From positions 1-46,228 of the forward strand of contig QIAP01000065.1 in the NCBI GenBank assembly GCA_003225075.1: a stretch of 46,228 nucleotides of DNA, given 5' to 3'. Positions within the stretch are counted from its first letter, which is position 1; every line of letters starts with the position of its first letter. Both the position numbers and the translations under genes were made by a program. Shown here piece by piece: positions 8,011 to 17,103 of the stretch. The notes beneath the pieces were generated by a model. That model was given only the letters and a program-made list of their open reading frames with translations, ran no database searches and was not told the origin of the DNA. The stretch is from Acidobacteriota bacterium. GTDB lineage: Bacteria > Acidobacteriota > Terriglobia > Terriglobales > Acidobacteriaceae.

Positions 8011-8985
8011 GTGGATCACAACACAGTATCAAGAGCAGGATCTCTGATCATAAGAGCCCTTTTGCTAACTATTGTTAGCGCGTCTCTCATCGCTGAAACG
8101 AATATCCGCACCTTTGAATTACAAGCCGTGCGACCAGAATTTTGGGATCTTCTCGATCACGATGCCAAGTTAAGCACAGTCGCGGGCGGATTCGGATTTA
8201 CAGAGGGACCCGTCTGGGATGAAGCCGGCTTTCTGTACGTGAGTGACGAGACTCTAAATAAGATTTTTCGCGTTTATCCTGATGGCAAGAAGGAAACCGT
8301 CATTTCTCTTGGCGATCCGGACGGCAGCACTTTCGACCGGCATCATCGTCTTCTTGACTGCGCCAGCGTTCTGCGAGCGATCATTGAAGTAAGTCCGGAG
8401 GGACAATACAAGATCCTCGCGGACCGTTATGAAGGGAAAAAATTCAACAGCCCGAATGATGTGGTGATTGGTCCAGATGGGGCGATTTACTTTACCGACC
8501 CGACCCTTGACTTGCCTCAGGGTGAGAAGCAAGAGATAGCCTTTCAGGGCGTGTACCGCCTGGACGACAAAGGGAGTGTGAAGCTGTTGACCAAAGATCT
8601 ATCACAGCCTAACGGGCTGGCTTTCTCGCCGGACGGCAAACATTTCTACGTGGACGACAGTGAGAAGAGAAACATTCGTGTATACGATTTTTCATCGGAT
8701 GGAACCATCAGCAATGGACGGATCTTTGGCGAAGAACCCGGCGGCAAGCACGAGGGCGTGCCGGATGGAATCAAAGTGGACGAGAAAGGCAACCTGTTCG
8801 TTACCGGTCCCAAGGGTATCTGGATATGGGATGCCGGAGGTCATCATCTCGGCACGATCGCCATGCCGGAACAACCGGCGAATCTGGCGTGGGGAGACAA
8901 AGACTATGGCACGCTCTATATAACTGCAACCACTTCAGTGTATCGCTTGCGGACCAAAACTCACGGTTACATACCCTATCGTTGA
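8011..8985 (+). CDS. Exported SMP-30/gluconolactonase-family lactonase
   Basis: This 324-residue six-bladed propeller belongs to the SMP-30/gluconolaconase/LRE family. The metal ligands are recognisable: Glu in GFTEGPVWD, Asn in FNSPNDVVIGPDG, and Asp in GVPDGIKVDEKGN. The start is GTG 8011. A hydrophobic signal follows (SLIIRALLLTIVSASLIA), so the enzyme is exported. Members hydrolyse sugar lactones such as gluconolactone, the direct products of sugar oxidation by quinoproteins, so it fits downstream of the PQQ dehydrogenase in this locus. It follows the cytochrome gene by 57 bp. Its 3' end overlaps the convergent discoidin/glycosidase fragment by 51 bp. Family call is firm; the lactone is unknown. 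Confidence 0.9.
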   Translation: MDHNTVSRAGSLIIRALLLTIVSASLIAETNIRTFELQAVRPEFWDLLDHDAKLSTVAGGFGFTEGPVWDEAGFLYVSDETLNKIFRVYPDGKKETVISLGDPDGSTFDRHHRLLDCASVLRAIIEVSPEGQYKILADRYEGKKFNSPNDVVIGPDGAIYFTDPTLDLPQGEKQEIAFQGVYRLDDKGSVKLLTKDLSQPNGLAFSPDGKHFYVDDSEKRNIRVYDFSSDGTISNGRIFGEEPGGKHEGVPDGIKVDEKGNLFVTGPKGIWIWDAGGHHLGTIAMPEQPANLAWGDKDYGTLYITATTSVYRLRTKTHGYIPYR

Positions 8986-9606
8986 GTATCGAGTATCCGG
9001 CGTGCCGCGCAACACGGTCACAGACGCTGCGGGTAGGCTGTAAGTTGCATTGAAAGCACCCTGTAAGGTGGATTTCACGGTTGGTCCATCCGGGTCTGCG
9101 TAGCCGTTTCTTCCGGCTGGATGCCACTGATACTGCGCCTTGCCAAATGTAATCATCGTGACCGGCCCGACGAACGAAGCGTCCTTCCCGGCATCATCAT
9201 CGTGAAACGCAATGCGCACCGGATGGGCGTTGTCATAATCCTTGTTGATTAGCATGAGCGACCACTGGTGGTCAGGGCGGAGTATGGCATAGGCGGTGAC
9301 CAGCACATCGCCGTCCGCGTCCCTTATGTCGGTCGAAGCTTTGAATACTCGATGCTGTGCGTCTACCGGTTGGACCCACTCTTGGGTGAGTAGCTGCGCG
9401 GCGAAGAATTGCGACGTGCGTTGTCTGATCTGATAGTTCCGATCCACCATGAACATGTGATAGGTCCCCCAACTGTTTGCGCATGCCGGATGTGGGGGAG
9501 AATAGGCAAGTGCGTGATAATAGTAAGTGGCCGTGCCGCCCGCCGTCAGAACCACACTTGCATAATATGAGTGAGCAGCTGCGGCTCTTCGTAGAGATTT
9601 TTCCAC
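8935..9606 (-). pseudogene. 3' part of a broken discoidin/glycosidase-like gene
   Basis: This frame (native from about 9555 downward) encodes the C-terminal half of the protein begun at 11024: TAGGTATYYYHALAYSP, NSWGTYHMFMVD, then a beta-sandwich-like end (DVLVTAYAILRPDHQWSLML). The upstream fragment ends in HIMQVW near 9555, so the two halves meet in different frames. In family members I recall, about 35-40 residues (a segment with an acidic ESN-like motif and an FGALWLADY-like helix) separate these two blocks. The break therefore looks like an out-of-frame internal deletion, not a one-base error; this is inferred from family memory. The 3' end runs 51 bp into the convergent lactonase gene. 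Confidence 0.65.
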
Positions 9607-11024
9607 GGCGTCTCGCAGCCGTCATACGGATAGTGTTCAAATGACATAAACGCCAGATCCGATAGCCGACCATGAGCCTTCAAGTAATCAAGAAATCGTC
9701 CGAACCATGAAGTCTTGCCCTGCGCGTCTGGCCACACTTTGATGTCTTCCGTAACACCCTCAAACACAGGCCCTCCGAGCTTAAGCTTCGGGTCAACGCG
9801 ATGGAGCGCCGTCGCCCACTGCAGGTATAGGGCGCCGTAATCCTCTGGAAGCATGTACTGGCCGTCGGGTTCTTCTCCCATTTCCACATACGAAATGGGA
9901 TAGCCACGTTTTTCCAGATAAGTGAGTTGTGCTACTGAATCTTCGGGCGTGCCGTAGAGCATTGCGACTGGAATGACGGCGGGAAGGCCCCGCGTTATGC
10001 CACTCGTATAGAACAAATCGAATCCTGGCTGATCTCCCGATTCCATGCGGTCGGGGGCAACGTATAAATCGGAAGGCTCATGCCACGGATCAACCGAACT
10101 GCAATAGGTGAGTGACTGATGTTGATCCGGAGAGTGATGAAGTACGTCTTTGAAGTTGCCATTAGCGTCCATCATGCCGACGTAAACTTCTTTGATGCCA
10201 TACCCGACGCAGTTGCGCCGATCGCTTGAACCATGGTTGTCGCAAGTGTTCGAGGATTGCGTCATCAAGACGCGAACATACTTTGTGTTGATAGGTGAGG
10301 CATCAAGCAGAAGGGCCGGAGTACCGCCTTTGCCATTCGTCACCACTCCTGAGACGAAGCCTTTCCACTCTCCTTTCGCTTGATCATCCATCGCGTCACC
10401 GTCGCCAACCCAGTACTGTACCTGGAAGGTTCGGGCATAGGGCTCCGCCCAGGCAATACGGATCGCGTTGACGTCCTGCTTTTTATCCAGGTCAATCACA
10501 ATCCACTGCGGATGGAGCGAGTCATCCTCCCCTGTGAACGGCTTGGTGAGATAAGGATTGCTCTTCCAATAAGTAGCCTCGTCTCCATCGTTCAGGCGCG
10601 AGAAGCCGTCAAACTCGGTTCCACCATTTCGGGTAAAGCCGCGATGACGGAGTGAATAGCCGTAGGAATGCCGAATCATCTCGGTCGGTGAGGAATTACC
10701 GGTGAAGTAGCCTTTGCCGGAGGGGTCGCTCCAGGTTCCTTTTGGATTCCAATGCCAGGCTTGAACAAACAACTCAGTGTTCTGCCGATAACTGATCGTC
10801 CCCCAGCCGGCGGAGAGAATTTCCTTAAGCTGGTCTGGTCTAAAAAATACGTCGGTGGCATTGCTGGGGACCCGGTCGACCGTCGAACCGAGCGCAGAGG
10901 GAGGACTAAATGAGTTCAGCACATGACTGGGAGTCGAATCTACTTGTACTGTCTGTGCAACGATGGCTGGCGCTGAGACGATGATGATTGATACGACGAT
11001 GTGGGAGCACGCGCACAAGAACAT
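9546..11024 (-). pseudogene. 5' part of a broken exported discoidin/glycosidase-like gene
   Basis: I place the start at ATG 11024, which gives a signal peptide (MFLCACSHIVVSIIIVSAPA). In-frame codons up to 11285 read as non-signal sequence. An F5/8-type C (discoidin) carbohydrate-binding-like domain follows, from TEFDGFSRLNDGDEATYWKS to TKYVRVLMTQSS. Next comes a TIM-barrel-like catalytic domain with ISYVEMGEEPDGQYMLPEDY, in which a Glu of GEEPDG is a plausible acid/base, and FMSFEHYPYDGCETPWKN. The frame stops at 9546 shortly after HIMQVW; the remainder is in another frame at 8935-9606. The protein probably acted on extracellular polysaccharide. Without the deleted stretch the barrel would be incomplete, so a pseudogene or an assembly error is likely. 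Confidence 0.65.
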
Positions 11025-11379
11025 TCTTGATGGCCTCACATAATTGGCGATATGCGCCCGCTCAAACCGCGAAGCTATGAGAATCATGAGTAAGCCCTCG
11101 GGTCGAATGCCGACAAGTGTAGAAGAAGTCCTTGCAGGATGCGGCAACAATTCAGCAATCTCACCAACTTTGGACTGGTCATTTTCGCCCAGTGAAAGCG
11201 GCTTGGTCATAGTTGGTGTCGTCGTTTGATAGTTTTGCAATCCGACATCGCTTCTGGATATTGGAATGTCGGCCTCCGCCGCCATAAATCGTTACACTGG
11301 CCACGTTTTTCAAAAAATCCATTACTGCCATCGAAATTCTAGATTGTACTTTTCAGCGTTAGCAGTTTAAACAATTGCG
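11025..11379. other. Divergent intergenic region upstream of gltB
   Basis: No gene is supported in these 355 bases; the open frames are short or are the unused 5' extension of the discoidin gene. It should hold the promoters of the two divergent genes, but no near-consensus -35/-10 pair stands out. The gltB start has no strong ribosome site. The only clear structure is the inverted repeat listed at 11242-11272. Confidence 0.4.
11242..11272. repeat. Inverted repeat CCGACAT-N17-ATGTCGG upstream of gltB
   Basis: A perfect 7-bp inverted repeat (11242-11248 and 11266-11272) with a 17-base spacer lies about 110 bp before the gltB start. It is not followed by a T-tract, so it is unlikely to be a terminator. 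The half-site spacing, about 24 bases start to start, would suit a dimeric or tetrameric regulator on one DNA face. The LysR gene downstream of gltB is one conceivable binder, but LysR sites usually have a T-N11-A core, which is not obvious here. Function unproven. Confidence 0.35.
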
Positions 11380-13938
11380 ATGGCAGTTAATCGCGGCAGT
11401 GTCTCAACCGACCACGATGCCTGTGGTGTCGGCTTCATCGCGCGACTTGGAAGCACAGGGTCGCGTGAAGTGGTGGAGCGCGCGCTGGAGGCACTGCTGC
11501 GACTTTCTCACCGCGGTGGCGTCGACGCGGACGGCCGCAGCGGCGATGGCGCAGGACTGCTAACCAGGATTCCAGACCGCTTTATCCGTCGTAGCGCCCG
11601 AGAAGCCGGAATAGAACTGCCAGCTTCCTTCGGCCTGGGAATGGTTTTCCTTCCGGCGGGCGCGGAAGCGCGAACGCGTGATGTGATTGAAATTATCGCA
11701 AAAGGAAACGGACTTCGATGTCTGGGGTGGCGTATTGTCCCCGTCGATTCGACGATTGTCGGACCGCGAGCCCGCGACACACTACCGGTTGTGCAGCAGT
11801 GTTTCTTTGCCGGTGGTCCCGAAGCCGATCTGGAACCGCTGCTTTATGTACTGCGGAAAGAAGTTGAAGCGGCCGCCCCGAAGGGAGTCTATTTTTGTTC
11901 ACTGTCTTCACGCACAGTGGTCTACAAGGGATTATTGACGCCGGAACAGTTGCCTGCGTTTTACCCGGATCTGCGCAGCTCGGAGTTCGAGAGTCCGTTC
12001 GCCATCTTTCATCAGCGCTACTCTACCAATACGCAACCGAGTTGGTCGCTGGCCCAGCCTTTCCGCTTGGTGGCACACAACGGCGAGATCAACACGATAA
12101 GTGGAAATCGGCGTTGGCTCAGGGCCAGGGAACCGGTTTTGCGGCAGACGCTCGGATTGTCTGATCGAGTTCGCTTGTTGGAAGAGGGCGTGAGCGACTC
12201 GGCAAGCTTCGACAACGGGCTGGAGATATTCATTCGTCAAGCCTACCCCTCGCACGCTGCGATGCTGTGCATGGTCCCTCCTGCGGTACAAGACCAGCGA
12301 CATACATCGCAGGAATACCGCTGTTTCATTGAAGCGCACGCTCGCGAACATGAGCCGTGGGATGGACCGGCCGCACTGATTTTCACGGACGGCGTGACTG
12401 TGGGGGCGAAGCTCGATCGCAATGGCCTGCGACCGCTGCGGTATACGGTGACCTCTGACGGCTTGATCGTCGTGGGCTCGGAAGTGGGCGTTGTCGATCT
12501 CCGCGGCAAACGGGTGACGCAGCGCCAGCGTCTTGGTCCTGGCGAAATGTTGCTCGCCAATCCAATAACTGGAAGCTTCTGGCGCCCGCAGGAAATTCTG
12601 AAACTGAAGGGATGGGGTAACCCAAAGCGGTGTTCACTGCCGCGACGCGTAATCGCGACTGGACAGAGCTGTGATTTGCCGCCGGCGGAAGTCAAAAGGG
12701 AAATGGTGGCTTTAGGCTGGAGCGCAGATCAGTTTCGCCTGCTTTTCCTGCCGCTGGTGCAGGACGCGCAGGAAGCCGTTTGGAGTATGGGCGATGACAC
12801 GCCGCCTGCCTTCCTCTCTACTATGCGGAGGCCTCTCTGGGAGTACTGCAAACAACGATTTGCCCAGGTGACGAACCCGCCTATAGATCCTCTGCGCGAG
12901 ACTCACGTCATGTCGCTTGACGTTTTTCTCGGCGCGGACACCGTGATCAGTTCTCCTCTGCTCGATTCCGGCCAGATAAAAGTGCTTGCCGACATTCTGC
13001 GCCCAGTACAGCGCATCGATTTTACTTTTTCGGGCGATAGTGGGATTGAAGGTGCGAAGACTGCCTTGACGCGGGTGCAAGACCAGGCTGGCAATGCTGC
13101 GGCGCTGAAACCAGGAATGATCTTGCTAAGCGACCGAGGGATAGACGCGAATCGAGCGGCGCTGCCGGCTTTGCTGGCACTGGCAGCCGCATGGAAATCA
13201 ATGGTGCGGGCAGGATTTTTCGACGTGCCGCTGGTGATTGAGACCGGACAAGTCATCGAGACCCACCACGTGGCACTGTTGATCGCGGCCGGTGCCAGTG
13301 CTGTAGTTCCCTACATGGCATTGCAGCAGGCGGCCAGCCTGAGCCCCGAAGGTCCCCGCAAGTATCGCATTGCAATAGAGAAGGGACTGAGGAAGGTGCT
13401 GGCGCGCATGGGGATCTCAACGGTTACGAGTTATCGCAACAGCCAGCTCTTCGAAATCGTAGGCTTGGACGAAGATCTTTGTAAGGAATTGTTTGAAGAC
13501 GCAAATTATACGATCGGCGGGATTGGACTGTCTGATCTTCTGCAAGACTGCATGGAACGCCACGGCGCAGCCTACGCTTCCGACAAAGGAGAACTGTGCG
13601 ATGCCGGCTTATATCGCTTCCGACACAACGGGGAGCGCCATGCGAGTTCGCCTGAACTTGTGCGTCGGATGCACCGCTACATTAAGTCAAATAACGTGGA
13701 AGACTATCGCAGGTTCAGCGAATTGAGCCACGAAACACAGCCGCTTGTCATTCGCGACCTGCTAGAAGTCACCGCCGCTGTGCCAGTGCCGTTGCATGAG
13801 GTGGAGCCCGAGGCTTCACTGCTCAGCCGGTTTTCTACCCAGGCAAGGCGGGGAAGATCCGGCAGTCTACACAGACTATTCCGGTGCCAACAATCGGGTG
13901 AAGCAAGTCGCTTCGGCGCGCTTCGGAGTCACCACTGA
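11380..13938 (+). pseudogene. gltB: Glutamate synthase large subunit, 5' part (frame broken)
   Basis: GltB makes glutamate from glutamine and 2-oxoglutarate. This 852-codon frame holds the class II glutaminase domain, with the N-terminal nucleophile Cys15 in DHDACGVGFIA, QRYSTNTQPSW and AHNGEINTISGNRRW. The central domain and the start of the FMN synthase domain follow (VPLHEVEPEASLLSRF). Native sequence ends at about codon 822 (13845). The last 30 codons (RRGRSGSLHRLF onward) are out-of-frame read-through. The continuation lies in the next frame at about 13846-15634. Between STQA here and GGEDP there, homologues have about 28-30 residues of the MSFGSLS...NTGE type that are missing, so bases were deleted, not just shifted. 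Either a real inactivating mutation or an assembly fault. Confidence 0.85.
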
Positions 13939-15634
13939 GTATCTGATCCATGCGGACGAGCTGGAGATCAAGATTGCGCAAGGAGCGAAGCCGGGGGAGG
14001 GTGGACAACTGCCTGCCGCAAAAGTCACGGCGTATATCGCTAAACTTCGCCATGCCGTTCCCAACATGGCGCTGATCTCACCGCCTCCACACCACGACAT
14101 CTATAGCATCGAAGATTTGGCCCAGTTGATCTACGATCTGCGCGCGGTGAATCCGCATGCCCGGATCGGCGTGAAACTTGTTTCCAGCGGGAGTGTCGGC
14201 ATCATTGCAGCCGGCGTCGCCAAGGCAGGGGCGAACGTTATCACCATCAGCGGTTATGACGGCGGCACGGGTGCGTCGCCTCTCACATCCATAAAGAACA
14301 CCGGAATTCCGTGGGAGATTGGCCTTTACGAGGCGCATTGTGCGTTGGTACGGACAGGGTTGCGCGGGCGAGTACGCTTGCGCGTGGATGGGGGTTTCAA
14401 GTTTGCGCGGGACGTCATCTTTGGAGCACTGCTCGGGGCAGAAGAGTTTGGTTTTGGTACCGCGGCTCTGCTTGCCGTAGGCTGCGTGATGGCCCGCCAA
14501 TGTCACCTGAACACCTGTCCGGTGGGTATTGCCACTCAGGATGAAAAGTTGCGGGCTCGTTTTTCCGGAACTCCGGAGATGGTTGAAAGCTATTTTCGGT
14601 CTGTTGCAGTTGAGGTGCGCGAGCTGCTGGCTGGCATGGGAGCCTGTTCGATTGATGAAATAGTAGGCTCTGTGGACCGTCTGCGTCCACGAAATGCGCA
14701 AGCAGAACGAGCGTTGGGATATCTGCTGGAGCCAATCGAGCGTGTCCCGCAGTTAGCCTGCCGGCAGGAGAGCGACACGAGCCTGCATCTCCGACTGAAC
14801 CGCTTTGTCAACGGCCTGGAACACTTGGCTGACCATCCTCACCGCTTCCATATTGCGAATTGCGATCGGGCAATCGGCGCTCACTTGAGCGGTGAAGTGC
14901 TGCGCCGCCTGGGGCCATCACCCGCTCTTCCGGTGTCAATGGATTATGAATTTGTAGGGTCTGCGGGACAAAGTTTTGGTGCATTCCTGATCGCCGGAAT
15001 CAACTTTCGGCTGACGGGGGAAGCCAATGATTACGTCGGTAAAGGTCTCTCTGGAGGCGCCATCTCAATCAGCGCGGGCACGGAAAGTTCTCAGCGCGGT
15101 GACGTGCTAGTGGGAAATACGGTTCTTTACGGCGCTACTGCTGGCGAATTGTATGTCGCCGGAAGAGCAGGTGAGCGATTCGGAGTACGAAACAGCGGCG
15201 CTCTTGCCGTTGTAGAAGGTGTGGGGCAACACGGTTGTGAGTACATGACCGCGGGTGTTGTCGTAATTTTGGGGCCTGCCGGCACCAACCTGGGTGCGGG
15301 GATGACTGGCGGGTTAGCCTATCTGTTGCGCGATTCCGTGGCCGGGGACGGTTATAACCATCAATCTGTGCGGATGGTTCCGCTTGAAGTGCGGGAGGAG
15401 TTGTGGCTGCGACGCGTTCTGCAAAAACATCTGCGCCTCACCGGCAGTCCACGGGCGGCAAGGTTGCTGAGCAGCGATGCTGCGCTGCCGCTGCTCCGGG
15501 TAGAACCGTTGCACCGCCCGTGCTCTATCGCAGAAACCTGGTCGGGCAGTCTGAAGCGACTGCGAGGGGACAGTGTGGTCCCGATGGAGTCTCCTCAAAT
15601 CGTTTCTCCCGAGTTAGCAATCATGTTGCGATAG
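13796..15634 (+). pseudogene. gltB: Glutamate synthase large subunit, 3' part (frame broken)
   Basis: This second frame resumes GltB at GGEDPAVYTDYSG (about 13847). The first 16 or so codons (MRWSPRLHCSAG) are out-of-frame sequence of the 5' half. It holds the FMN/2-oxoglutarate site (KPGEGGQLP, SPPPHHDIYSIEDLAQLIYDL, GYDGGTGASPLTSIKNTG) and the 3Fe-4S cysteines in CVMARQCHLNTCPVG. The C-terminal GXGXG beta-helix follows (GAISISAG, VLYGATAGELYVAGRAGERF, GAGMTGG). All parts except the junction look well conserved, so the lesion is recent or artefactual. No gltD (small subunit) is adjacent; a LysR gene follows. Confidence 0.85.
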
Positions 15635-15669
15635 ACAAGAAAGCGCCGGTTTGTTTCTCTCATCCGTAA

Positions 15670-15687
15670 CGGAGCGTCCCGGCTCCG
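15670..15687 (+). terminator. Hairpin between gltB and the LysR gene
   Basis: A perfect 6-bp stem, CGGAGC with GCTCCG, encloses a 6-base loop 36 bases after the gltB stop. No T-tract follows, so intrinsic termination would be weak. A perfect TATAAT hexamer lies just after it at 15689-15694, 12 bases before the GTG start of the LysR gene. That hexamer could be a -10 for a short-leader transcript, although no matching -35 is visible. Confidence 0.35.
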
Positions 15688-15706
15688 CTATAATCACGCA
15701 CTATCC

Positions 15707-16597
15707 GTGGATTTCGATCAGCTAGTTACGTTTCTGGAAGTTGCCAAGCTCGGCAGTTTCTCGCGAGCCGGACAAAAAGTATTTCGCTCGCAATCGGCAG
15801 TCAGCGCGCAGATTCGACAACTCGAGCAGGAATATGGCGACCGGCTCCTGGACCGTTCAGGAAAAGTCGTAAGGCTCACACCCGCAGGCAGGGTGTTGTT
15901 TGCTTACGGCGAGCGGCTCCTGAAATTGCGTGATGAGTCGCTGCTGGCGGTGGCCGACCAAGGCGCAACGCCCCGCGGCACTTTGGTGATTGGCGCCAAC
16001 GAAGCCACTTGCTTGTACGTTCTGCCTGAGGTGTTTGCCGAGTATTGTCGGCTTTATCCTGGAGTACAAATCAGTATTTATCGTAACTTCAGTTACAAGA
16101 TCATCGAGAAATTGGAAGTCGGTCAGATAGACGTAGGGATTGTTACGCTCCCGGTAAAGTCTCCCAGCCTGAAGGTGCATGCCATCTTCAGGGACCAGCT
16201 CATGTTAATGGTCAGTCCACAGAGTCCCCTCGCGAAACATAAACTGGTGCCGGTCAGCGAGATTGCTAAGCATCCCCTACTGCTGCCGAAAACCGGGTAT
16301 ACGCGCCAGCTCATGGACAAGCTCTTCAGGCCTTACAACTCGCACTTGCACGTCAGCATGGAGCTGCCGAGCATCGGCATGATCAAGAGTTTCGTTGCCG
16401 CTGACCTGGGCGTGTCCCTGATCAGCTCCAGCTTCGCGCGCGATGAGGTGAGCGCTGGGCGCGTGAAATTGATCGGATTGCAAGATGTGGAGTTATGGCG
16501 GGAACTCGGACTAGTCTACCGTCGCGATCGTACCTTGCCACGGGCGACCACTACATTCATCGCTACGGTACGACAGCTCGCAGCGGCGTCAAAGTAA
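15707..16597 (+). CDS. LysR-family transcriptional regulator (CysB/CysL-like)
   Basis: The protein has 296 residues, the normal LysR length. The N-terminal winged helix-turn-helix (residues 1-60) contains LGSFSRAGQKVFRSQSAVSAQIRQLEQEYGD in two blocks. A periplasmic-binding-like effector domain follows (about 90-290; GTLVIGANEATCLYVLPEVF, VGQIDVGIVTLPV). The start is GTG 15707 (MDFDQLVTFLEVAKLGS), with TATAAT just upstream at 15689. It follows gltB on the same strand, so control of nitrogen or sulfur assimilation is conceivable, but LysR genes usually regulate a divergent neighbour and none is present here. Target and coinducer unknown. Confidence 0.92.
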   Translation: MDFDQLVTFLEVAKLGSFSRAGQKVFRSQSAVSAQIRQLEQEYGDRLLDRSGKVVRLTPAGRVLFAYGERLLKLRDESLLAVADQGATPRGTLVIGANEATCLYVLPEVFAEYCRLYPGVQISIYRNFSYKIIEKLEVGQIDVGIVTLPVKSPSLKVHAIFRDQLMLMVSPQSPLAKHKLVPVSEIAKHPLLLPKTGYTRQLMDKLFRPYNSHLHVSMELPSIGMIKSFVAADLGVSLISSSFARDEVSAGRVKLIGLQDVELWRELGLVYRRDRTLPRATTTFIATVRQLAAASK

Positions 16598-16807
16598 GAT
16601 GAGGAGGTTCGGAGACTTCTGCCGAGAGACGAAGCATTCCAAAGATATTCTGTTTTTCGATGAGTTCGATCAAAATTTCCGATTTCCGTTTTGCAGAAGA
16701 AAAGGTTAAGGTGGCATTGGTAAAAACATCTGCGTTGTGAGCGAGACTGTAAGATCGCTCATCTGCAAGGGTTTCGGTCGAACCACTGTCATCTGAGAGA
16801 GTGCACC

Positions 16808-16978
16808 ATGACAAGACTGGAAGATAATCTAAACCGTGTTCTGGAGGAGCATCAACACGAAAGCGGGCTGCACATCATTGGCGGCCGGCGGCGGCTGATT
16901 GATCGTTTGGTCGAGTTGTTTGAGGGACTGAAGCAAGAGAGCGGCCAACGAAGACTAGCGAACGAACGGGATAATTGA
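16808..16978 (+). CDS. Small uncharacterised ORF upstream of lysC leader
   Basis: A 56-codon ATG frame encodes a charged, mostly helical peptide (MTRLEDNLNRVLEEHQ... RRRLIDRLVELFEGLKQ), preceded by a weak GAGAG. I do not recognise it. Two points favour reality: amphipathic heptad-like spacing of Leu/Val, and position in an otherwise empty 600-bp gap. A third frame, open from 16959 to the TAA at 17106, reads like protein (YDYEPYFPEDEANYND) but lacks a start codon. If a frameshift lies near 16960-16978, the true gene could be about 100 codons ending just before the terminator. Low confidence. Confidence 0.35.
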   Translation: MTRLEDNLNRVLEEHQHESGLHIIGGRRRLIDRLVELFEGLKQESGQRRLANERDN

Positions 16979-17001
16979 TCGTTCTCGAACTCTGCAGAAA
17001 T

Positions 17002-17103
17002 ATGACTATGAACCCTACTTCCCAGAAGACGAAGCGAATTACAACGATGCGCACAGGCACGGCGACACGAATTACGTGTCTTCTGAGGGAGGGCGCCTGG
17101 TGA
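17002..17103 (+). CDS. Candidate threonine-rich leader peptide of lysC
   Basis: A 33-codon frame runs from ATG 17002 (or ATG 17008) to TGA 17101. It contains nine Thr and two Ile codons concentrated in KTKRITTMRTGTATRIT, strongly reminiscent of the enterobacterial thr leader (KRISTTITTTITITT). It stops 34 bases before an intrinsic terminator hairpin and precedes aspartokinase, the first enzyme of the Thr/Lys/Met pathway. That is the classic layout of ribosome-mediated attenuation. Weak points: no good ribosome-binding site is visible, and an overlapping frame (to 17108) also reads as plausible protein, so the Thr-rich frame could be its shadow. What I see is the codon bias and layout; the regulatory role is inference. 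Confidence 0.5.
   Translation: MTMNPTSQKTKRITTMRTGTATRITCLLREGAW

Noticed and set aside
14078-14701. 207-codon minus-strand frame within gltB
   Set aside because: Antisense to conserved GltB FMN and iron-sulfur motifs; no independent evidence.
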